64,000 nucleotides of DNA, taken from positions 1 through 64,000 of the forward strand of contig NC_012751.1 of the NCBI RefSeq assembly GCF_000021705.1, in the 5' to 3' direction. Source of the DNA: Candidatus Hamiltonella defensa 5AT (Acyrthosiphon pisum). GTDB taxonomy: Bacteria > Pseudomonadota > Gammaproteobacteria > Enterobacterales > Enterobacteriaceae. The position numbers were made by a program, and so were the translations under genes. Below the pieces are notes generated by a model, which was not told where the DNA came from, ran no database searches, and worked only from the letters and a program-made list of their open reading frames with translations. Shown here piece by piece: positions 1-6,812 of the stretch. The first letter of the stretch is position 1; the number at the start of each line of letters is the position of its first letter.

Positions 1-468
1 TTACCCACAGCTTATTAAAAAATTTTTATTTAAATTAATCCAGTTTTTTATCCATTCTTCCGCAGGATCCTCTGGATTTTCGTGTTCAATTACATCTATT
101 TTTAATATTTCTCCGATCCTTTGAGCGCCTTTTAAAATTAACTGTTGATCTAATTTTTTGATCCCCTTACAAAAAGTATCGCCGTAATCTGAGCTACCAA
201 GACCTATAGATCCAAAACGGATTTTTGATAAGTCTGGTTGATCCTCAATAATTTGTTTAAACAGGGGTTTAATATTATCGGGGAGATCTCCTGCTCCGTG
301 AGTGGAAGTGATCACGCACCATAAACCACTGAGATTAAGCTCGCTCAATTGAGGCCCATGAAAAATTTTTGTGACAAATCCCATTTCTGTTAATTTTTCC
401 GACAAATGTTCTGCAACATATTCAGAATTACCTAATGTACTGCCTGTGATAAAAGTCATAGAAGTCAT
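1..468 (-). CDS. mioC: MioC, FMN-binding flavodoxin-like protein
   Basis: A 155-residue flavodoxin-fold protein, close to the 147 residues of E. coli MioC. The FMN phosphate loop is seen at residues 9-16 (GSTLGNSE), a second flavin loop at 55-61 (STHGAGD) and a third at about 91-100. MioC is a soluble electron carrier reported to support biotin synthase; its exact role is not settled. The ATG at 466-468 aligns with the E. coli start; an ATG three codons later is the alternative. The TAA stop is the first codon of the window, so the gene is complete. In E. coli the mioC 3' end borders oriC and mioC transcription runs into the origin, so oriC is expected immediately left of this window. A DnaA box lies about 70 bases upstream of the start. 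Confidence 0.93.
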   Translation of the reverse strand: MTSMTFITGSTLGNSEYVAEHLSEKLTEMGFVTKIFHGPQLSELNLSGLWCVITSTHGAGDLPDNIKPLFKQIIEDQPDLSKIRFGSIGLGSSDYGDTFCKGIKKLDQQLILKGAQRIGEILKIDVIEHENPEDPAEEWIKNWINLNKNFLISCG

Positions 469-536
469 AGAAAGAAACCAATTAAATTAAAAAGAAAAGA
501 TTAATAGTCTACTCTGCGATTTTATTGTGATCTAGC

Positions 537-545
537 TGTGGATAA
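537..545 (-). promoter_or_regulatory. DnaA box in the mioC promoter region
   Basis: The minus strand reads TTATCCACA here, a perfect match to the high-affinity DnaA box. It lies about 70 bases upstream of the mioC start, with a GATC Dam-type site next to it at 529-532. In E. coli the mioC promoter is bound and repressed by DnaA, so this site is probably kept for the same purpose. The site is seen; its function is inferred from E. coli. Confidence 0.75.
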
Positions 546-630
546 AATATGAAAAATTATTTTTTTGTTTGTTTTGTATAAAAAAAATATGACATATTGT
601 ATGTGTAAAAAATTTTTTTAAAAAAAAACC

Positions 631-662
631 TTTCTTTTATTTTTATTTAAAAATAAAAGAAA
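631..662. repeat. Perfect 15-base inverted repeat, 2-base spacer
   Basis: Two 15-base arms made almost only of A and T (631-645 and 648-662) are exact reverse complements separated by TT. The element lies in the 348-base gene-free gap between divergent mioC and the ABC transporter operon. It could form a hairpin or cruciform, or act as a weak terminator. No gene or protein site was recognised in the rest of the gap, 546-816, which is extremely AT-rich. Confidence 0.6.
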
Positions 663-816
663 TTCTTTTTAAAATAGTTATAAATATATTTCTTTAAATT
701 ATTTATCCTTATAATTTTGTACTGATAATCTGTTTTGTTAGGACCATATCGATGTAAAATTAATTTTTAATAAATTTATGGACGTTTTTGAAAATTTAAT
801 TATTTAGGAGTTTTTT

Positions 817-1650
817 ATGAATTACCGTGCTTTAATGTTAACGTTATTGACCCTTCTTATTCCTTTTTCTGTAATGGTAAAAGCCGATAAACTCAATGAT
901 ATAAAAAAAGCGGGAAAAATCCGCGTTGCTGTTTTTGATAATAATCCTCCTTTTGGTTATTACGATCCAAAAACAAAAAAACTGATAGGATATGATGTCG
1001 ATATTGCTCATGCTATTGGTAAAGCTTTTGGGGTCAATATCGAATTTGTTGAAACAAATCCTGCTAATCGTATTCCATTATTGAAATCAAAAAAGGTGGA
1101 TTTAATCGCGGCTAATTTTACTATTACACCTGAAAGGGCAAAAGAAGTGGATTTCAGCCTGCCCTATTTTTCAACAGGCCAGAAATTTATTGCAAAAAAA
1201 GGGGTATTAAAAAAACCTGACGACCTCAAATCACTGCGGATTGGTGCAGATAAAGGCACCGTACAGGAAATCACATTGCGTGAAAATTATCCATCAGCCA
1301 TTGTTATTTCTTATGACGATACCCCTCAAGCATTCATGGCTTTAAGGAATGAAAATGTTCAGGCGATTACTCAAGATGACGCTAAATTAGTGGGTTTGAT
1401 GGGCAATTTAAAAGCAGAGATGAAAGCGAGTTTTGAAATTTCGCATTTTAGTATTACCAAAGAATATCAAGGGATTGCAACTGCTAAAGGAGAGAAAAAT
1501 TTAATTAATGCGATTAATACTATTTTATTAAAGATGGAAAAAGAAGGCGAAGCAGTGAAAATTTATAATCGTTGGTTTGGTCCTGATACTAAAACAGCAC
1601 AACCTCGTGGTGATTTTAAATTTATCCCTTTAGTAGAGAGTAACCGCTAA
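817..1650 (+). CDS. ABC transporter periplasmic amino-acid-binding protein (family 3)
   Basis: A 277-residue solute-binding protein of the polar amino-acid family (SBP family 3). A signal peptide covers residues 1-23 (hydrophobic core, cut after VKA). The mature part has the family pattern: an early GKIRVAVFDNNPPFGY strand, a GYDVDIAHAIGKAFG helix, and the NFTITPERAKEVDFSLPY signature around residues 105-122. It should capture an amino acid such as glutamate, aspartate or arginine in the periplasm and deliver it to the two permeases encoded downstream; the substrate cannot be read from sequence. The ATG has a good AGGAG ribosome site 7 bases upstream. A small 5-bp hairpin overlaps the stop (1644-1657) and a terminator follows, which should let this protein be made in excess over the permeases. 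Confidence 0.85.
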   Translation: MNYRALMLTLLTLLIPFSVMVKADKLNDIKKAGKIRVAVFDNNPPFGYYDPKTKKLIGYDVDIAHAIGKAFGVNIEFVETNPANRIPLLKSKKVDLIAANFTITPERAKEVDFSLPYFSTGQKFIAKKGVLKKPDDLKSLRIGADKGTVQEITLRENYPSAIVISYDDTPQAFMALRNENVQAITQDDAKLVGLMGNLKAEMKASFEISHFSITKEYQGIATAKGEKNLINAINTILLKMEKEGEAVKIYNRWFGPDTKTAQPRGDFKFIPLVESNR

Positions 1651-1687
1651 AAAGCGGATTCGTGTTGATTTTTAAAAAATTTAATAT

Positions 1688-1720
1688 GTCCTACATTGTT
1701 TTGGTGCAGGACTTATTTTT
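1688..1720 (+). terminator. Intercistronic rho-independent terminator after the binding-protein gene
   Basis: Arms GTCCT (1688-1692) and AGGAC (1708-1712), extended by two further pairs, are followed by a T-rich run at 1713-1720. It lies between the binding-protein gene and the permeases. Partial readthrough here is the usual way such operons keep the binding protein more abundant than the membrane subunits. Confidence 0.7.
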
Positions 1721-1790
1721 TTATTAAAATATTAAGTAAATTTTGATATTACCAATTAGGTTATTAAAAAATATTTTTGGATATCATTAT

Positions 1791-2534
1791 ATGAATTTTC
1801 CATTAAGTTATTTAATTGATGAATTTTTAGACACTAAATATATTATTTGGTTGTGGGATGGTTTTCTTATTACACTGTATATCTCTGTTTGTACTGTTAT
1901 TTTTTCAACTTTATTAGGAATTTTTTTAGCGGTCGCCAGAGAAAGTGATTTCAAAGCTCAAAGGGTTATGGTCACCTGCTACTGCATGTTATTTCGCAAT
2001 ACTCCATTATTAGTTCAGCTTTTTTTTTGGTATTTTGGCTCGGGTCAAATTTTACCCTCATCTTGGATGCAATGGTTAAATAGCCCTCATGAATTAGTGA
2101 TTTTTTACTTTACTTTTCATTGGCCGTCTTTTGAGTTTTTATCCGGTTTGATAGGCTTAACGCTTTATTCATCTGCATTTATCGCTGAAGAGTTTCGTGC
2201 CGGTATTGCTGGGGTAGGATTGGGTCAAAAAAACGCGGCTCAAGCGCTGGGTTTAACCCATTGGCAATCCATGAAGTATGTTATTTTTCCTCAGGCATTG
2301 AAAATTGCTTTACCTCCCTTGCTGGGTCAATATATGTATATTATTAAAAATTCTTCATTGACGATGGCTATTGGTGTCGCTGAGCTTTCTTACGCTTCGC
2401 GCCAGGTTGAAACAGAAACTTTGCGCACCTTTCAGGCATTTGGTGTTGCTACATTTTTATATATTTTACTCATTGCTTTAATTGAAGCCTGGAATACCTG
2501 GCATCATCAACGTGTTCTTCGGAAGTGGCATTAA
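1791..2534 (+). CDS. Amino-acid ABC transporter permease, first subunit
   Basis: An inner-membrane permease of the HisM/GlnP type, 247 residues from the ATG at 1791. A TTG at 1743 would add 16 residues, but those have no family match, and 247 is a normal family length. Several hydrophobic helices are visible. The cytoplasmic EAA loop that docks the ATPase is clear (EEFRAGIAGVGLGQKNAAQA, then a GLTHWQSMKYVIFPQALK stretch). It should pair with the next gene product to form the channel fed by the binding protein at 817-1650. No strong ribosome site is visible, so coupling or weak initiation is possible. Confidence 0.85.
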   Translation: MNFPLSYLIDEFLDTKYIIWLWDGFLITLYISVCTVIFSTLLGIFLAVARESDFKAQRVMVTCYCMLFRNTPLLVQLFFWYFGSGQILPSSWMQWLNSPHELVIFYFTFHWPSFEFLSGLIGLTLYSSAFIAEEFRAGIAGVGLGQKNAAQALGLTHWQSMKYVIFPQALKIALPPLLGQYMYIIKNSSLTMAIGVAELSYASRQVETETLRTFQAFGVATFLYILLIALIEAWNTWHHQRVLRKWH

Positions 2535-2535
2535 A

Positions 2536-3213
2536 ATGGATTTTTCGGTTATTTCAGAAAATTGGCGTTACTTGCTTTGTGGAGCTTATCCTGATGGGCC
2601 AATAGGAGGAGCAGCCCTAACCCTATGGATCAGCATTCTGGCCGGCATAGCTTCCTCTGTTTTGGGTGTGATATGGGGTATCGGATTGGCTCTGAGCAGA
2701 GGTATATGCTCTGGGATTCTGTCCGCTGTATTAGGATTTTTTCGCGCTATCCCTGTTATTATGTTAATTTTTTGGATTTACTTTTTATTACCTATTGCTT
2801 TTGGATGGGATATTCCCAAAATCACGACTGTTGTTTGTGGGCTTGCTTTGATTACGTCGGCATACTTAGCGCATGCAGTTAAGTCAGGAATCGTTGCTGT
2901 TGGTCAGGGTCAGTGGTCTGCAGGTTTATCATTAGGTTTGAATAGCTGGCAAATATTAAGATTCATTATATTACCTCAGGTGTTGCGCGTCATGTTTCCT
3001 TCGTTTGTCAATCAATGGATATCACTCATAAAAGACACCTCATTGGCTTATATTGTTGGGGTTAATGAATTGACGTTTTTGGCGACACAGGTCAATAACA
3101 GAACCATGGTACACTCCATGGAAGTCTTTTTATTTGTGGGGCTTATTTATTTTATTTTATGTTTCATATTAGATTTTTCTGTTAATTATTTTCTTAAAAA
3201 AGATACGTATTAA
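2536..3213 (+). CDS. Amino-acid ABC transporter permease, second subunit
   Basis: The second HisM/GlnP-type permease, 225 residues, starting at the ATG one base after the previous stop. A GGAAG just upstream and this tight spacing support the start and translational coupling; a TTG at 2482 inside the preceding gene would give an unsupported 18-residue extension. The EAA loop is clear (AHAVKSGIVAVGQGQWSAGL, then GLNSWQILRFIILPQ). No ATP-binding subunit follows, although such operons normally encode one (GltL/GlnQ type): the next gene is the convergent, broken lysA, whose stop touches this one. The transporter must use an ATPase encoded elsewhere, or be dying. Confidence 0.85.
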   Translation: MDFSVISENWRYLLCGAYPDGPIGGAALTLWISILAGIASSVLGVIWGIGLALSRGICSGILSAVLGFFRAIPVIMLIFWIYFLLPIAFGWDIPKITTVVCGLALITSAYLAHAVKSGIVAVGQGQWSAGLSLGLNSWQILRFIILPQVLRVMFPSFVNQWISLIKDTSLAYIVGVNELTFLATQVNNRTMVHSMEVFLFVGLIYFILCFILDFSVNYFLKKDTY

Positions 3214-4471
3214 AATAATTCTAATGAAATAAGCTCTTCTATGGTTTGTCGACGTCTAATCAATTGTACTTCTCCATTTTTTAATAAAACCTCTGGTATT
3301 AAAGGACGGCTGTTGTAATTTGATGACATTGAAGCGCCATACGCCCCTGTATTATGAAATATTAAGTAATCGTCCACAAAAGCGGGGGGAAGGTAACGAG
3401 TTTCCAGGCAAGCATTTTGATTTTGAGTAAAGACATCTCCTGATTCACATAATGGCCCCGCAACCACGGTTTTAATGTTTTTTTCTTTTGAAACATCGCG
3501 ACCATCTGCAGGTAACAATGAAATCCGATGGTAGCTGCCGTACATTGCAGGTCGCATCAAATCATTAAAACCGGCATCTACTATAATATAGTGTTGATTG
3601 CCCATATTTTTAATGGCCCGAATTTGTGCAATGAGCACGCCTGATTCTGCAACTAAAAAACGTCCCGGTTCAATTTCAAGACTGATAGGATGACCAAAGT
3701 GTTTGGAAATTTTTTTTCGGGCTCGGTGCCATAAATTGTAATAATGTTTTGTGTCAACCTCCTTTTCTCCTTTTTTATAAGGAACAGATAATCCCCCGCC
3801 TGCTGAAATGGCACTAATATCCTGGTTCAATTTTATGACTTGCTCAACCATAGCATCACATACTTTCTTTAGGTGTTGATAATTAACACCAGAACCAATA
3901 TGCATATGAAATCCGATGAGTTTTAATTGATATTGTGCGATTTTTTCTAAAGCTTTAGGTAAATCTTCATGCCATATACCGTGCTTGCTGTTTTCTCCCC
4001 CTGTATTGGTTTTTTTATGATGTCCATGACCAAAGCCAGGATTAATTCTTATCCATACTGGATGCCCTGATACTGATTGACCTATTTGCTCCAGCATATC
4101 AATGGAGCCTGCGTTAACGGGAATATTTAGTTGAATCACCTTTTTAAAGTCATCTTATCCAAGAGATCGGCCGTAAAAATAATATCGGAAGAGGCTTCTC
4201 TAGGAATAAAATTTGCTTTTAAGGCTTTTTCTATTTCTCCCAATGAAACCGCATCGACTTTAACATTCTGTTCACGCATTAATTTCAAAATATGGATATT
4301 TGAACACGCCTTTTGAGCAAAACGAATTGAATCAAAAAGCGATAATTTTTTTATTTTTTCTATAATAGTATCAGAATGATAAATCCAGATAGGGGACTTA
4401 AATTTTTTTAATATAAAAAGGAATTGATCGTTTTTTATAGGGGGGAAAGAATCATTCAAAAAAAGAGACAT
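3210..4471 (-). pseudogene. lysA: Diaminopimelate decarboxylase, frameshifted
   Basis: The two overlapping reading frames together make a 420-residue LysA, the same length as E. coli LysA. The first 111 residues (4136-4471) carry the pyridoxal-phosphate lysine at position 54 (RFAQKACSN). The rest (3210-4139) carries HIGSG, GGGLS, EPGRF and CESGD. LysA removes CO2 from meso-diaminopimelate to make lysine, the last step of lysine synthesis. The reading frame is lost at 4141-4145, where the coding strand has five As in ACT TTA AAA AGG TGA; one more A, or a -1 slip on T TTA AAA (4142-4148), restores a conserved sequence. No other damage is seen, so this is a recent loss, a sequencing error or ribosomal recoding. 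Confidence 0.9.
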
Positions 4472-4536
4472 GAAATGCCTTTATTAGTAAATATTTAATT
4501 GACAGGATCAGGGCTGCTTAACATTGCGAAAGAAAG

Positions 4537-5013
4537 CTAGCGGCTCCGTTGCCATAAACGGGCACTTAATATCATCAGTCCTTGTGACTGATCGACCAGC
4601 ACTGTATTTTCATCTAAAAAATAAAATGTGGGGCGACTAATAGAAAAAGGGGCTTTAAACAAACTATCAAGAGTTTCGTCATTTTGCACTTTATCCGTTA
4701 TAAAGGATTCGCTTTTCTCACTAAAAACCCTATCGCTGATATCAATAATAGTATAAACGGAATTTTGGTTAATTTTAAGGTTTGATTTCTGATCATACAG
4801 ATCACTAGATAACGTTATTGTACGGCCATTAATATGAACATGTGTATTAATATGATAAAGCCCTACAGGCGTGCTAAAAAAATAATTGGTTTTCCAATAA
4901 CCACTTATTTCATCCATTGGATGGTAGTAAGCATAGATAAAACCGCAGACGCCTCCTGTTAAGATCCCAAAAAATATGATTAAAATATAGTAATAAATTA
5001 TTTTTTTAGACAT
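4537..5013 (-). CDS. Membrane-anchored partner of a ToxR-type regulator (PsaF/MyfF-like)
   Basis: A 158-residue protein with one N-terminal membrane helix (residues about 5-28) and a periplasmic domain, with no match I can name from motifs alone. Its position is telling: it overlaps the end of the ToxR-type regulator frame at 4998-5656 by 16 bases and has a very strong ribosome site (AAAGGAGG). Size, topology and overlap are those of the Yersinia PsaE/PsaF and MyfE/MyfF pairs, in which the small second protein protects or controls the membrane regulator of a fimbrial operon. The HPMDEISGYW stretch after the helix fits that family as I remember it. The assignment is inferred; a ToxS-like partner of another kind is the alternative. 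Confidence 0.5.
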   Translation of the reverse strand: MSKKIIYYYILIIFFGILTGGVCGFIYAYYHPMDEISGYWKTNYFFSTPVGLYHINTHVHINGRTITLSSDLYDQKSNLKINQNSVYTIIDISDRVFSEKSESFITDKVQNDETLDSLFKAPFSISRPTFYFLDENTVLVDQSQGLMILSARLWQRSR

Positions 5014-5656
5014 GTTAAGCCTCCTTTATAAGGTTCACATGCTATGTAAGTTCCATCATCTATTTTTTTCAAAAAAATAAACGGAGGCTTTTTATATTCC
5101 TTCAAAAATTCTTTGTCTTTTTCTTCATCTAAATTAACTGTAATCGGTAGTTTTTCTGCTTTTATGTGAATTATTTTTATTCTGTCTAATTTAAAAAAAA
5201 CAAAAAAATTAATAGAAAAAAAAAGAAAGAAAAAAAAGCTGCTTAATATATATGTAGAAGAAGATCCATTTTTAAAAAGGGAATATTTTTTAATGTGCTA
5301 TTTTTTTTGAAGTCACTATTTAGGTTTTCTATTTTTATCTTTTCGTCATCTATAAATTTAGGTTCGATATTTAAGCAATACCCTTTTTTTGGTATGGTAA
5401 TAATAATTTCGTGCTTTTTATCATTTAATCCATTTCTTAAATTACTGATTGTTTGAGTGAGTGTGTTATCGGTCACATAAGTTTGTGTCCAAATTTGTTT
5501 TTCGATTTCTTCTCTTGAAATGTGATTAGGATATTTTTTACAAAGTAAAAAAAGTAATTCTGATTCTTTATTTCTGATTTTGATTTCTCTTCCTTCTTGC
5601 TTAATCACACGAGTTTTAGGAATAAAAAGAGAATTTCCAATAAATATATTTTTCAT
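4998..5656 (-). pseudogene. ToxR/CadC-type transmembrane winged-helix regulator (PsaE/MyfE-like), frameshifted
   Basis: Residues 1-137 in the first frame (5243-5656) are an OmpR-type winged-helix DNA-binding domain: NKESELLFLLCKKYPN, the recognition region DNTLTQTISNLRNGL, and the wing IPKKGYCL. The frame then ends. In the -1 frame the sequence continues without a stop from 5270 to 4998: a hydrophobic helix (SSFFFFLFFSINFFVFF), a periplasmic segment, and two cysteines near the end. Joined, the protein has about 219 residues, the size and layout of PsaE/MyfE. The join falls at TTT TTA AAA ATG (heptamer T TTA AAA, 5270-5276), where one missing A or a -1 slip accounts for the break. The end overlaps the start of the partner gene. 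Either a fresh pseudogene or a recoded gene. Confidence 0.65.
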
Positions 5657-5737
5657 TTTTGTCTTTTTTAGTTTTTAGCTATTTTTATAATGTTTTTAAT
5701 TTTGATTAAAGTGTTAAATTTCATTAAAAATACAATA

Positions 5738-5760
5738 TAAAATAAAATAAAATAAAATAA
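5738..5760. repeat. TAAAA pentanucleotide microsatellite
   Basis: Four and a half tandem copies of TAAAA lie about 80 bases upstream of the broken winged-helix regulator. A repeat that can change length here could alter promoter spacing, but in DNA this AT-rich it may be chance. Confidence 0.5.
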
Positions 5761-5826
5761 TTAAAACAAAATTACACAAAAAAGACAAAAAATTACATTT
5801 TATGACATAATTATAATGTTCTTTAA

Positions 5827-5865
5827 AATAAAAGAGTCCTATTTTGTAAATAGAACTCTTTTATT
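5827..5865 (-). terminator. Rho-independent terminator after the second broken regulator
   Basis: Arms 5827-5837 and 5855-5865 pair perfectly over 11 bases, with a further CTATTT/AAATAG stem inside (5839-5844 with 5848-5853). T-rich runs flank both sides, so it could stop transcription in both directions. It begins 3 bases after the stop at 5869. Confidence 0.8.
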
Positions 5866-5868
5866 TTT

Positions 5869-6302
5869 TTAAAGATTTTTTTCATTGTAATCATTAAAAC
5901 GGTTAAGACTAAGAACACTGTTTACAGAAGAAGACAATAAACTATAATCTAACCTTAATCCGTATCTATTGATGGTTTTTAAAATTTCTATAGGAATACC
6001 AAATTCTTTTAATAAAACTCTAAATTTATGTATCAGTTGATGATAATTATTATCTGATATACCTTTGTGATTTTCGTACCATACTACTTTAATAATATCT
6101 CTTTTTCTATTAATATCATTAAAAAGACACATCATTAATCTTTTTTGTCTTTCGTTTATATTAATACTTATCTTTTATTATGAAAATGAACTTTATTCAT
6201 ACAACAATCTAATGACATTTCTGATTTGTAATCAATAATATCTTTACTGTTAATATCGATGAACTTACTTTCTGTTACTACAGACACGCTATCGGTATAC
6301 AT
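5869..6302 (-). pseudogene. Second winged-helix transcriptional regulator, frameshifted
   Basis: The main open frame (5869-6135) encodes a C-terminal winged-helix domain: KRDIIKVVWYENHKGIS, then NNYHQLIHKFRVLLKEFGI and the wing TINRYGLRL. Its N-terminal part is in another frame: an ATG at 6302 with a GGGAG ribosome site starts 44 codons that stop at 6168-6170. Joining the two by one extra A in the A4 run at 6173-6176 gives a continuous protein of about 143 residues, with the wing-domain beginning NERQKRLMMCLFND in register. There is no membrane helix, so it would be cytoplasmic, unlike the ToxR-type gene next to it. The target is unknown; the setting suggests a regulator of a lost or distant virulence or fimbrial operon. 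Confidence 0.6.
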
Positions 6303-6714
6303 GTTATAACTCCCTAATGAAATTAACAAAGTAGAATTTATTCTTATAAAAAAAATAAATTTAAAAAAATTTAACTTCTATATACATTATTATTTATCTT
6401 AGTAAAAAAAATCAAATAAAATTATATTATTATATAATCAAAAACAATAAATACTAAATTTTATGTTTTTTATTATTAATAATTAAAATTAATCAATTGT
6501 TATTAGTAATAATTATGATTAAAATCATGTAGCTAAGACTATTTTTAGTTTTATTAAAAATAAAAAATTATTTAAGATAATATGTTATTTTATATAATTT
6601 ATATGTATGATTTTTATAATCAAATAATATTTAAATGTTATTTGATTTCTATTTCTTAAATTAGCTTAATATTACTATTAAAAAACAACAAATCAATAGT
6701 TCATATAACTTTAA
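6303..6714. other. Gene-free, extremely AT-rich spacer
   Basis: About 410 bases that are nearly all A and T, with stops in every frame on both strands. I see no gene, RNA or clear promoter. With the regulators at 4.5-6.3 kb it forms the most AT-rich part of the window, as expected for foreign, silenced or eroding DNA. Confidence 0.7.
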
Positions 6715-6737
6715 ATTCATACTTCAAAAGTATGAAT
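6715..6737 (-). terminator. Hairpin downstream of lysS, possible terminator
   Basis: Two perfect 10-base arms (6715-6724 and 6728-6737) with a CAA loop lie about 75 bases past the lysS stop. The downstream T run on the minus strand is weak, so termination is a guess. Confidence 0.4.
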
Positions 6738-6812
6738 AAAATATTTTAATGTTAAAGTAAAAAAAGCAGGCTTCTATATTAACAGTCTATTTTTTTAATT
6801 AGAAAACTCTAT

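Noticed and set aside
1..9. TTACCCACA at the mioC stop as a DnaA box
   Set aside because: One mismatch to consensus, and it overlaps codons; not enough to call without the flanking sequence.
1743..1790. TTG start for the first permease
   Set aside because: The extra 16 residues have no family match; the ATG at 1791 gives normal length.
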